Origin: G963556115 sp963675945
Lineage (GTDB): Bacteria > Planctomycetota > SZUA-567
Reading direction: 5' to 3'
NCBI GenBank assembly: GCA_963675945.1
Contig: OY780932.1
Span: forward strand, 2,976,001 to 3,040,000
Length of the DNA: 64,000 nt
In this document: positions 43,507 through 51,718 of the stretch, in pieces
How the letters are laid out: each line of letters starts with the position of its first letter
Numbering within the stretch: position 1 is the first letter of the stretch
Program-made: the position numbers and the translations under genes
The notes under the pieces: model-generated
The model's input: the letters and a program-made list of their open reading frames with translations, nothing else
What the model was told of the DNA's origin: nothing
Database searches by the model: none

Positions 43507-45222
43507 TGTTAGTGTTTCATATTGTATTTAAGTATCCAAATTTATGTAAAAACTTAAATTACATAATACAGTATTTTATTTGAAATTATAGTACAATTTT
43601 AAAAGTTAATAAAAAAAACCGTCCCCCATTTTCAAAACTAAGGACTTAATTATGATGCAGTTAGCAGAGTTCTCAAAACAATACCACATATAGATTGCAG
43701 ATACAATAATATCAATTTATACACACCATAAATTCACACAATTTATTCCAAAATAAAGTTTAACTCTTCTCAACTCCATAGACAACTCAAACAAAATATA
43801 ACTAATTAAATAATAAGATGTTAGCGATTAGCTAACATAATAAGGAAACGGTTTAATGCAACGAAAATAAATTTTCGTAAAAAATACACCAAAACAACCT
43901 TCCATATTGTCAATTATCGTTTATCCCTGCAAACAGAGAAAGATATAATATTCCAGTGGTATTAGAATCTTTTTTTAGCAACACTTTTTCTTCCCAAAAA
44001 TCTGCCCTCAGCATAAAGTTTTTTAACATTGTCACTGCAAGCAATAAGCATTATTTTGTTACAAGTTGTTGTATACCACAATAATCAGCGTACACCCTAT
44101 CGCTTACAAATAAATAACGTTATTAAGAGTCAGCCGTGAATAGTATTATTATATAGCAGTTTGACATCTAACCAACTAAGGTCGTACGTGAAATATATTG
44201 GGAATATCTTCCACCGTCAAAAAACCTTAACGCGTTGTGCGCTACCACAAACTTTTCTGATTATACTAAAGTAGTCCTGTATAATATTCGCTTGCTTAAA
44301 TTTAATCTAAAGTATGAGAACAAAGCTAATCTCGGAAGCAATAAGGTACAGGAAAACTTTTTTCAGAAACTTCCACAAGAACATATCAAAAGTAACAAAT
44401 TAGAATTATTAGCAAAGCAAAGAAAGAGTTTTCTTGGATATCAAGGTATTTTACAATATGTGCTGTCAGCATAAGGACTTAGGATATATTAGCCCTTATG
44501 AATATGAAAAAGCGCATGAAGTAGTGGCATAGAAAACGTAGATCAGGTGTCTACTATTTCTAGGGCACTGCAACATAGAAATACTAAAAATCTACGCTCT
44601 AACGCAAAGCGTTACTCTACGCTTCCTCTCAACTATATACAATTACACTCTCAGCCGTTACTCGACTGCGCACAATTCTCACGCGACCTCTCGGAAACCG
44701 CTCATGCAAAAGAGCGAGCTGCAGAAACAACCTAATCCAATACTTGCGCTACTGGCTGCATCACTGGCCTTCTCAAGCATGGGAAATCACTTACGTGATT
44801 TCCCATATCATCATTCATTTAGAAAATTGCTTTGAACAATTGCCCCCCCCTTCGCGGAAGATTTCAAACTCAAAATAATCAAAATTTTTGCCTGAAAATT
44901 AGCCCCCCGCATGGTTCCCTTTATCCAGTGATACCCCGCTCTGCACGAGTTGGGATACCCGGAAGTGGGATACCGGGATGGATTCCAGCCAATACAGGCC
45001 AATTCTAGCGGCTCCTGGAGTACTTTCAGCAAGTAGCCGATCACCCAGTGTGTAGTTCACACACCAATGCAAGCACGACATAATATCCAACCTCTGTATA
45101 TCCGAATAAAGATAACGTTATAACGCTCATAACCCATTACCTTTATTCATATTTTACACCAATCCGTTCACAATAACCATTCACTTGCATTCTATAACGA
45201 TGTCTTTCTAAGTCAAGGACAT
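43507..45222. other. 1.7-kb region without a recognisable gene, with palindromes
   Basis: Contains a 21-nt interrupted palindrome ATGTTAGC-N5-GCTAACAT (43818-43838), a 12-bp-arm hairpin ATGGGAAATCAC/GTGATTTCCCAT (near 44778-44805), an octa-C run (44843-44850), and between 44900 and 45080 a GC-richer patch with a repeated GGGATACC unit near 44950 and TGTG-N5-CACACA near 45050. Short open frames (for example 44235-44474 on + and 44811-45044 on -) lack ribosome sites and look chance. It could hold an unknown ncRNA or a decayed repeat element. Confidence 0.45.
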
Positions 45223-45256
45223 AAAAAAAACGCTTGTAAACATAATGTTTACAAGC
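45223..45256 (-). terminator. Terminator of the tRNA-Leu gene
   Basis: GCTTGTAAACAT-A-ATGTTTACAAGC (45232-45256), 12 exact base pairs, followed on the minus strand by eight T (45223-45230). It starts 8 nt beyond the tRNA. Confidence 0.9.
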
Positions 45257-45264
45257 ATTTAGAT

Positions 45265-45350
45265 TGGTGCGGAAGAGAGGATTTGAACCTCCACGAGTTT
45301 TACCTCACTTGGCCCTCAACCAAGCGCGTCTGCCGTTCCGCCACTTCCGC
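45265..45350 (-). tRNA. tRNA-Leu (anticodon GAG)
   Basis: An 86-nt class II tRNA with a long variable arm. Acceptor GCGGAAG pairs with CTTCCGC, anticodon stem CTTGG/CCAAG with loop TTGAGGG, T arm GAGGTTCAAATCCTC, and encoded CCA. Reads CTC and CTT codons. Confidence 0.97.
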
Positions 45351-45441
45351 GGTTGAGACTTAAGATGTTACGCATTACGGCGGAATTGTCAATACTAAAT
45401 TATAATAATATTAGAAAAATATTGTCATTTTATTCAGGCAT

Positions 45442-45477
45442 AAAAAAAAGGACTATACGCAAACCGGTATAGTCCTT
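45442..45477 (-). terminator. Terminator of the FlgM-like gene
   Basis: AGGACTATAC pairs with GTATAGTCCT around an 8-nt loop (45449-45476), followed on the minus strand by eight T (45442-45449). It lies about 40 nt past the gene's stop. Confidence 0.85.
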
Positions 45478-45515
45478 CTAGAAAGAACAAAAGCACATCA
45501 TAATATCGCCCTCGT

Positions 45516-45830
45516 CTAAATTAATCCTTGACTAATCATCTTAGATATACTGTTCTTGACACTTGCGGGAGTCAGAAGTGAGCCATTGTCGATCTTTTCA
45601 AGAATCTCTTGAATCTTCTCTTCCCTAGGATCAGGAATTTCACTGAGCTTATCTACAGCATCATCACGCATCTTATACATACGAGCTGTATCTGAGACCT
45701 GCGCAGTATCCTTTCCAGCAGTCCTAGTTGTCCGACTCTCTTCACGCTCAGCCTTCTTGCGATTACTGTCGTCCTTTTGAACTGTCCGACGAATACTATC
45801 GAATTCGCCCATTCCTTGTATTGAACTCAT
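45516..45830 (-). CDS. FlgM-like anti-sigma factor family protein
   Basis: A 104-residue polar protein. The last 55 residues (VSDTARMYKMRDDAVDKLSE, then IPDPREEKIQEILEKIDNGS and a final amphipathic helix) follow the C-terminal pattern of FlgM, which binds and inhibits flagellar sigma-28; PDxREEK is the family hallmark. The N-terminal half is disordered and charged, as in FlgM. Start at 45830, where AGGTGG precedes the ATG; a longer frame to 45860 is less likely. No flagellar gene is in the window, so its sigma partner is unknown. It has its own terminator and is monocistronic. Confidence 0.7.
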   Translation of the reverse strand: MSSIQGMGEFDSIRRTVQKDDSNRKKAEREESRTTRTAGKDTAQVSDTARMYKMRDDAVDKLSEIPDPREEKIQEILEKIDNGSLLTPASVKNSISKMISQGLI

Positions 45831-46201
45831 AAACCACCTACCTTTCACGCAGCCGATCATCTGCGTACAACAACATAATTAAGTGCAATTCCCAGAGCAA
45901 CTTAATCTATATGAATTAAACTACCTCCTGTGCAATCTAAAAGTAGCTAAATTCATGATAAATGTAAATCAGTTTAAATCCACTTTACGGCTGAGGCCTC
46001 TGAAAACCTCCTATTCTGATCTTACATTAGTATTAACGGTATTGAAAAATTAAACTTTAGAACAAAATAACTAAATATATCAAATTCCTAAACTCAGAAC
46101 ATCATGACAAGTAAGAGTTTAGTATAAAATTAAACAATATTCAATATTTTTCTGAGTTTTTTTGCAAGAAATTTTGCAAGAAAATACAATCCAAGTAAGC
46201 T
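45831..46201. other. Intergenic region between folC and the FlgM-like gene
   Basis: About 370 nt of AT-rich DNA with a direct repeat TTTGCAAGAAA-TTTTGCAAGAAAA near 46160-46182 and the promoter region of the FlgM-like gene. No frame with a ribosome site seen. Confidence 0.4.
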
Positions 46202-47557
46202 TTAGTCATCATTATAATCAATAAATTGCCCCACCGTGGTACAGAATTCTCGAGTATCCCCCACCAGATACATACTCCCGCTAACCACCACCAAGCCATT
46301 ATTCTCAGCAATATGCAGTGCAAAATCAACCGCTGTAAGTGGATTATCCTTTACATCCTGGGTTAAATCAGGGTATAACTCTAAGGCGAGTTCAGCCAAC
46401 TCACTCGGGGGAACATGTCTGGGGCTATTATTACTTGTAAACACTACCGTATCAAATAAGGGGATAAGAATTCTAAGCATAGCTTTGATATCTTTATCGC
46501 TATTGGCGCTAAAAACCAGAATCTTTGGACTAATCTTGGCAAAATACTTCTGAATACTCTCAGACAGCGCCCAGATACTGGCTGGATTATGCGCCGAATC
46601 AAGTAGAATCCAAGGTATTGCGCTGACTATCTCTACCCTGCCCGGAACTTCTAGCCCTGCCCACGCCTGATTCAAAACTCCTGGTTGAACCGCAGCGTCA
46701 AGAAACTCTTCAACCATCGCTACAGCTATCGCAGCATTTGCCAGCTGATGGTCACCAATTAGCGGCAACAGAACATCTTCATAATTTGCTTTAGGGGTGG
46801 TTATTCGTATTTTCTGTAACATGAATTTACTAAAATCATATTCTATACACTCAGCATTTATATCCCTACCGACAAGGAGTATCTTTGAATGCTTAGCATC
46901 GGCAATATTTTGTATAACCGCCATGACATTATCTTCCTGCGCCCCCACGATAACCGGGGTATTATTACGAATAATACCTGCCTTCTCAGCTGCAATCTCT
47001 TCAAGCGTCGCTCCAAGCAAAGCTGAGTGATCATGACTGATAGGGGTTATTGCCGAGACGACTACCGGCAATGACGAGATATTAGTCGCATCCAAGCGGC
47101 CGCCAAGCCCTACTTCAAGAACCGCTATATCCACAGGCAGACGCGAAAACGCCATAAACGCCAGTGCTGTCAGCATTTCAAAATAAGTTGGCTTATCGTC
47201 AGACATTAGAGAAGCAGCTTTGTAAATCAATTCAAAGCAGAACGTGAATTCTTCTTCAGAGATAAACTCGCCGTCCACCTGAATCCTCTCCCGTAAATCC
47301 AGTATGTGCGGAGAAGTATAAAGGCCACATTTCAGCCCGATTTTGCTTAAAAGTGTACTAGCAAGGTATGCTGTCGACCCCTTTCCCTTGGTGCCGGCAA
47401 TATGAAATGCAACGAAATTATTCTGGGGATTTCCGAGAATATCGAGTAACTTGTACATTCTCTGAGTACCAAAGTTATCACTGTTACTCAGATATTTACT
47501 TACTCGCTCATAATTGATAAAACTATCAAGAAGCTCTATAGCCTCATTATACAACAT
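46202..47557 (-). CDS. folC: Bifunctional folylpolyglutamate/dihydrofolate synthase
   Basis: A Mur-ligase-fold enzyme of 451 residues that adds glutamate to dihydropteroate and to folates using ATP. Motifs: P-loop AGTKGKGSTAYL (about 54-65), EVGLGGRLDATN, the Mg/folate-binding ISHDHSALLGATLEEIAAEK and the C-terminal LLDSAHNPAS. ATG at 47557. Whether it has both activities cannot be told from sequence. It is on the same strand as the Nif3-like gene, 158 nt downstream of it. Confidence 0.94.
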   Translation of the reverse strand: MLYNEAIELLDSFINYERVSKYLSNSDNFGTQRMYKLLDILGNPQNNFVAFHIAGTKGKGSTAYLASTLLSKIGLKCGLYTSPHILDLRERIQVDGEFISEEEFTFCFELIYKAASLMSDDKPTYFEMLTALAFMAFSRLPVDIAVLEVGLGGRLDATNISSLPVVVSAITPISHDHSALLGATLEEIAAEKAGIIRNNTPVIVGAQEDNVMAVIQNIADAKHSKILLVGRDINAECIEYDFSKFMLQKIRITTPKANYEDVLLPLIGDHQLANAAIAVAMVEEFLDAAVQPGVLNQAWAGLEVPGRVEIVSAIPWILLDSAHNPASIWALSESIQKYFAKISPKILVFSANSDKDIKAMLRILIPLFDTVVFTSNNSPRHVPPSELAELALELYPDLTQDVKDNPLTAVDFALHIAENNGLVVVSGSMYLVGDTREFCTTVGQFIDYNDD

Positions 47558-47715
47558 AAATTACTGACCTATTATAAATTTAATATTACTCAATAAACGA
47601 AACAATTTGATTTAATCAACTATATTGTATACCACAATTATGAAGTGTACAATACCGCAAACCATAGTTCAAGCATTTGCCCGAAATTTCACGCCAGAAA
47701 TTGATGCCGCGGCTA

Positions 47716-48816
47716 TCAGGAAACAGTGATAAAATCAGGAGAAAAACGTGGCGACACCATAATCTCAAGCTCATCAAAGGCGGCCTCCAAGCTCAGCTTC
47801 AAACCTGGGAGGATTATCTCCTCACATGGAGCATGACCCAATACTATTGCCGAGACTCCATAAAACTCAAGCTCTTCAGCTTGATGATACCCAAGCTCGC
47901 CACAAACCACACACTCCGCCCCACAAGCAATAATTCTGCCGATATTAACCCCACTACCACTCCATACCGCCAATCTGCGTATTTCCTTCGCCTTACTCTG
48001 TAAAATCTGAACCGACTTACTGGAGGTTGCTTTTTTAAACTTTCTTGCAAGTGTCTTCAAGCCAATCGCTCTTGGCAATATCCCAACCCGACCCAAACCA
48101 TAAATATCCTCGGCCTCTAAACGGATAAAATCATATGCCGGTTCCTCGTACGGATGCGCCTGCACCAGTGCCTTCTCAATATTTGCCTTCAAGCTTGAAG
48201 GCAGAATCATCTCAAGCCTCCATTCTTCAGTCTCAGTCAGTTGCCCAGGCTCACCGACAAACGGTTTTGCCCACATTCCCGGTCTAAATCGGCCCAAACC
48301 AATCGTCTGATAACTGACCTCGGAATACTCGCCGATCTCACCAGCGCCCGCCTCAATCAGCGCCTGACGCAAAGACTCCACATGCTGCTCATCAACGTAA
48401 ACAGTCAATTTTAGTACCGCGTCCCTTGCCACCGACTCAATAATTTCCCGCTGTAGCATCCCGGCAATATCTGCCAGCGCATCATTGGTGCCACCAGGAG
48501 CCACATCAAGATTGGTATGAGCATTATATACAGCAATCCCGGCCTGGCAGATTTGCTGCGCAATACTCCCAAGAAAGTTGTCATTACAAATATTAGACAG
48601 CGGACGATAAAACCTAGGATGATGCGTTATCAACATATCTGTCTTGTTCGCAACAGCATAGTCTATTGTCTGCGTGGTTGCATCAAGAGCCAGGAGCACA
48701 CGTTCAACGCTATCACTACGCCCTCCGGCTTGCAAACCATTGACATCACCGTTACAGGCCATCCAAGGTGGAGCAATATATTCAATGATTTTAATTATAT
48801 CAGCAACCTTAATCAT
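47716..48816 (-). CDS. Nif3-like dinuclear metal-centre protein (YqfO type)
   Basis: A 366-residue member of the NIF3/YbgI/YqfO family. The two halves of the metal-site fold, with THHPRFYRPL and NAHTNLD in the first and GELGYHQAEE and LGHAPCEE in the second, frame a middle insert (about 130-235) of the PII/CutA-like type found in YqfO, including QAHPYEEPAYD. Known proteins bind two metal ions; they are linked to GTP cyclohydrolase I-like functions but the reaction is unsettled. I chose the start MIKVADIIKIIE at 48816 by family likeness; an ATG four codons upstream is open. Confidence 0.88.
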   Translation of the reverse strand: MIKVADIIKIIEYIAPPWMACNGDVNGLQAGGRSDSVERVLLALDATTQTIDYAVANKTDMLITHHPRFYRPLSNICNDNFLGSIAQQICQAGIAVYNAHTNLDVAPGGTNDALADIAGMLQREIIESVARDAVLKLTVYVDEQHVESLRQALIEAGAGEIGEYSEVSYQTIGLGRFRPGMWAKPFVGEPGQLTETEEWRLEMILPSSLKANIEKALVQAHPYEEPAYDFIRLEAEDIYGLGRVGILPRAIGLKTLARKFKKATSSKSVQILQSKAKEIRRLAVWSGSGVNIGRIIACGAECVVCGELGYHQAEELEFYGVSAIVLGHAPCEEIILPGLKLSLEAAFDELEIMVSPRFSPDFITVS

Positions 48817-48843
48817 GCTAATTCCCATTACTAGAGTGCAAAC

Positions 48844-49419
48844 CTAACCCTGAAGACAATCTATAAACTTCGCAGGAACTCCGAAGGCTGCTAGTTCTTC
48901 CGGGGTATCGAGATCGCTTATAGAATGCGGAAAGACCACCCATTCATTCCCCTTGTATTCACGCAGAAAATAATCAGGTACAACATCAACTACGCTATTC
49001 TCAGGCTTATAATACAGGGTCGCAATACTTATATGCTCAATCTGTTCAAAACTTGCATATAGAGCTTTAAGCGTAGCTTCAATTGTCTTACCCCGGTCAA
49101 AAATATCATCGACCAGCAGTACCCGTCTGCCCTTCCCCAGTTCCTCTTCAACCTCCTGCAATGATCCGATCTCAACTCTGCCAGCACTTCCCACTGCGTC
49201 ATAGCTTCGAGTCCGCAAGGTCGCAAAGCCTACGTCTTTACCCCAAAATTTAAGCATAAATTCTTGGATATAAAAGGCTATAGGAGCTCCCCCACGCGTA
49301 ATTCCAATAACAAGATCAAAAGGCTGCTCCACAGAATTACAGATAATACTTGCCATCTCCCAACAATCCAAGCGTTCTTGCTCTGGCTGGATATACACCT
49401 TTTTAACACCTTCACTCAT
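48844..49419 (-). CDS. Purine-type phosphoribosyltransferase
   Basis: A 191-residue type I phosphoribosyltransferase. The PRPP-binding motif is VLLVDDIFDRGKTI (about residues 112-125) and a GITRGGAPIA loop precedes it. It resembles the hypoxanthine/xanthine PRTases of archaea and yeast Xpt1 more than bacterial Hpt; YVIFPHSI-like WVVFPHSISD at the C terminus fits that group. It would salvage a purine base to its nucleotide. Start at 49419 (MSEGVKKVYIQ), with GGGA a few nt before; an upstream TTG at 49440 is possible. Confidence 0.83.
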   Translation of the reverse strand: MSEGVKKVYIQPEQERLDCWEMASIICNSVEQPFDLVIGITRGGAPIAFYIQEFMLKFWGKDVGFATLRTRSYDAVGSAGRVEIGSLQEVEEELGKGRRVLLVDDIFDRGKTIEATLKALYASFEQIEHISIATLYYKPENSVVDVVPDYFLREYKGNEWVVFPHSISDLDTPEELAAFGVPAKFIDCLQG

Positions 49420-49441
49420 AAACTTATCCCGATAAAGCAAC

Positions 49442-49464
49442 TGGGGCGTAAAGAATACGCCCCA
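49442..49464. other. Hairpin between ferritin and phosphoribosyltransferase genes
   Basis: TGGGGCGTA-N5-TACGCCCCA, 9 exact base pairs. On the minus strand the T-run precedes rather than follows the stem, so a classic terminator is unlikely; it may slow polymerase or protect the ferritin mRNA end. It overlaps the alternative TTG start of the PRTase gene. Confidence 0.5.
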
Positions 49465-49483
49465 AAAAAATTAGTAGTTAATA

Positions 49484-50020
49484 TTAGACCCCCAAATCAA
49501 TCTTACCGGTTAATGGGGTCGGCAAGACAAAGGTCCTAGCGCCAAGTTCATTATCGAGCATAAAGATCCCGCCACCACCATTCTTCTCAATCAACTCGAG
49601 TTTGCCAACAATGGTCGTAAAGTTTGCTTCTTCCTCAAGCTGTTCATCGACAAACCAGGTCAAAAAGCTGGTCACGGCGTGAGAACGCTCATCTTGAGCA
49701 ATATTCATCAGATTATTAATACTTGAACTTACCAAATTCTCGTGTTCAAGACCTGTTTTAAAGATCTCCAGTGGAGAATCAAAGTTTGCTGGTGGCTTAT
49801 CGATTGCGGGCAGATCAATCTTCGAGCCTGTTTCAAGCACAAAGTTATACATAATCATCGCATGAGAAAGCTCTTCCTGAGATTGTATACGCATCCAGTT
49901 TGCGCATCCCTCAAGGCTGTTCTCATCAAGCCATGCAGCCATTGCCAAATAGAAATATCCAGAATAAAACTCTTTACCTATCTGCGCATTAAACTCAGCA
50001 GTCAGTTTTTCGCTCAACAT
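49484..50020 (-). CDS. ftnA: Ferritin (non-heme, FtnA type)
   Basis: A 178-residue four-helix iron-storage subunit. Ferroxidase ligands are visible: Glu17 in GKEFYSGYFYLA, Glu50 and His53 in QSQEELSHA, Glu94 in EHENLVSS and the Gln/Glu in DEQLEEE. It oxidises and stores iron in the cytosol as 24-mers. Its tail past residue 160 (GARTFVLPTPLTGKIDLGV) is longer than in E. coli FtnA. The 5' leader has a 5-bp hairpin CTCAT-GAAA-ATGAG. It is divergent from the tautomerase gene. I did not find the TTAG-N6-CTAA pattern of the feo block in its upstream region. Confidence 0.95.
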   Translation of the reverse strand: MLSEKLTAEFNAQIGKEFYSGYFYLAMAAWLDENSLEGCANWMRIQSQEELSHAMIMYNFVLETGSKIDLPAIDKPPANFDSPLEIFKTGLEHENLVSSSINNLMNIAQDERSHAVTSFLTWFVDEQLEEEANFTTIVGKLELIEKNGGGGIFMLDNELGARTFVLPTPLTGKIDLGV

Positions 50021-50214
50021 AATAGACTCCTTTCGTCAATAGTTATACCACATTTAGGATAACTCATTTTCATGAGCCTTATAACAACTATTATATATAA
50101 ACACCCTTTGATTTACATTATAATTACTGAAAATTAAAATATTATTCTATATTATTTGCATATTATTTGGTAATATAATTAGAATACAACTTTTCACCAG
50201 GCAAAGGAGATGAT

Positions 50215-50556
50215 ATGCCCTTAGTAAAAATTACCATAAGCAACCTTGGTAGCATTGACACCGCAAAGATACTGAAAGAAACAAGCCGAATTGCAGGTGA
50301 AGAAACTGGAAAAGGTGAAAGCAAACTGATGGTGCTTATAACTGAAGGAATTTTCATGATGCGCGGAATGTCTGCAGTGTGTGCCTTTGTGGACATGCGG
50401 GGAATTGGTAAGGTCGAAAAATTGATCAACGAGAAGATCAGTAAACGCGTATCCCAACTGCTTACCGCTGAAGCCAATATCCCTCCCGAAAATATTTATC
50501 TAAATTTCACCGACATGCCCCGCGAAAACTGGGGACATAGCGAAGGTGTTTTTTAA
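50215..50556 (+). CDS. MIF-like tautomerase
   Basis: A 113-residue protein of the macrophage migration inhibitory factor type, with Pro2 right after Met as the catalytic base. MPLVKITISNLG starts the first strand; RGIGKVEKLIN matches the SIGKI segment of human MIF, and PPENIYLNFTDMPRENWG matches its C-terminal NxYINYYDM region. Members tautomerise phenylpyruvate or dopachrome-like ketones in trimers; the bacterial substrate is not known. A strong AAAGGAGATGAT ribosome site is present. The stop overlaps the ATG of the metallo-beta-lactamase gene by one base. Confidence 0.88.
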   Translation: MPLVKITISNLGSIDTAKILKETSRIAGEETGKGESKLMVLITEGIFMMRGMSAVCAFVDMRGIGKVEKLINEKISKRVSQLLTAEANIPPENIYLNFTDMPRENWGHSEGVF

Positions 50557-51455
50557 TGAATTCTCAAGAAGAGATTACCGAGTTTTTTTCTGAAGATGAA
50601 AACCCTAATTCAGGTACAAAGGATGAATTACGTATTGTCATCTTGGTTGAGAACACCTCCTGCGATGAGAACATTATTCCAGAGCATGGGCTAGCTGTAT
50701 ACTTCGAATTCAACGGTCTGAGAGGTTTGTACGATACCGGTCAGACCGATATCCTGCTGGATAATTCGGCCGAGATGTATGTAGATCTGCGTAAGTTGGA
50801 TCTAATCGCTATCAGCCACGGCCATTATGATCACACTGGAGGCTTGCTCCCAGTCCTTCAGCGAAATCCATACGCAATACCGGTCTACGCCGGAGTTGGC
50901 TTTTGCACCCCCAAATTTGCCCGTCGTGCTAATAACAGCATTGACAACATCGGCTGCCCCTATAGTAAAGCAAGCATTGAAGAAGAATCCAAATTTTTAC
51001 AAGAAGTATCTGGCAAGACCGAGATTGCCAAGGATATATTCCTTATCGGTCCGGCTCCGCTGCACGAAAAATTTGAAGAGCCGCCAAAACATATGCTACT
51101 TGAAACAGCCACAGGTTATGCAAATGATCTACTGGCAGACGAACGTACACTCGTACTAAGAACGTCAAAAGGAATTGTAATAATTTCCGGCTGCGCCCAC
51201 AGAGGCTCGGTAAATATCACCAAAGATGTCTCGCGACATTTTCCAGAGGAAAAGATAATACTATTAATGGGCGGGTTTCATCTCGGCAAAACAGATCATA
51301 ATTCAATTATGCAGCGCATAAACGCCTTAAAAGAAATGGATATCGGCGGAATCGGTCTCTGCCACTGTACTGGAGCCAAAGCCTGTCAGTTATTCAAAAA
51401 AGAATTCGCAAACAGATGTTTTATTGCTCCTGCAGGTAGTGAAGTTGCAATTTAG
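50556..51455 (+). CDS. Metallo-beta-lactamase-fold hydrolase
   Basis: A 299-residue MBL-fold enzyme of the subgroup annotated as methanopterin-type RFAP synthase homologues (COG1237). Metal ligands: H88-x-H90-x-D92-H93 in ISHGHYDHTGG, the His in GCAHRGSVN (about 212) and GFHLGKTD further on. The N-terminal 25 residues are acidic and precede the core. Translation is coupled to the MIF-like gene, so a joint pathway is likely: for example, ring or ester opening followed by keto-enol conversion. This is inference; the substrate is unknown. Convergent with the 46-aa gene. Confidence 0.85.
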   Translation: MNSQEEITEFFSEDENPNSGTKDELRIVILVENTSCDENIIPEHGLAVYFEFNGLRGLYDTGQTDILLDNSAEMYVDLRKLDLIAISHGHYDHTGGLLPVLQRNPYAIPVYAGVGFCTPKFARRANNSIDNIGCPYSKASIEEESKFLQEVSGKTEIAKDIFLIGPAPLHEKFEEPPKHMLLETATGYANDLLADERTLVLRTSKGIVIISGCAHRGSVNITKDVSRHFPEEKIILLMGGFHLGKTDHNSIMQRINALKEMDIGGIGLCHCTGAKACQLFKKEFANRCFIAPAGSEVAI

Positions 51456-51474
51456 GCTAGAGACCATATCAAAT

Positions 51475-51507
51475 CTAATAGCTTGCCCGAGTGGAGCAAG
51501 CTATTAG
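51475..51507. terminator. Strong bidirectional hairpin after the MBL gene
   Basis: CTAATAGCTTGC (51475-51486) and GCAAGCTATTAG (51496-51507) are exact 12-bp arms with a 9-nt loop, between the MBL gene (ends 51455) and the convergent 46-aa gene (ends 51517). No T-run; it could stop transcription from both sides with help. Confidence 0.65.
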
Positions 51508-51516
51508 ACAAGTTAT

Positions 51517-51657
51517 TTAACGCTTCCGTATCTTCGTCTTCATGTACTTCTTACAGACAATCTCAACTTCATCGATATCATACTCCCTGAGTCGCTGAAT
51601 AATCTGACGCATGAGTAGACTATTTTGCGATTGCCTTCGGGATTTTGTCTTTGCCAT
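51517..51657 (-). CDS. 46-residue basic small protein
   Basis: Starts MAKTKSRRQSQNSLLMRQII and ends KKYMKTKIRKR. Very basic at both ends with an acidic middle (REYDIDEVEIV). The start has AGGA about 9 nt upstream. Size and charge recall small ribosomal or nucleic-acid-binding proteins, but I do not recognise a family. It lies 61 nt downstream of recJ on the same strand and may be its last operon member. Confidence 0.6.
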   Translation of the reverse strand: MAKTKSRRQSQNSLLMRQIIQRLREYDIDEVEIVCKKYMKTKIRKR

Positions 51658-51718
51658 AATACAAATTCCTATCTACAAGAGTGCATCAATCATAACAGAG
51701 ATCCAGATAATGTAAAGT

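Noticed and set aside
44520..44610. GTAGA...TCTAC and TTTCTA motifs that recall Cas12a crRNA repeats
   Set aside because: Only one imperfect copy, no array, no spacers and no cas genes in the window.
44811..45044. 77-codon minus-strand frame in the GC-richer patch
   Set aside because: No ribosome site; the peptide looks like translated repeat DNA.
50051..50070. TTAGGATAAC near the ferritin promoter as a fourth DtxR-like site
   Set aside because: Only the left half-site is present; the right half reads TCAT instead of CTAA.
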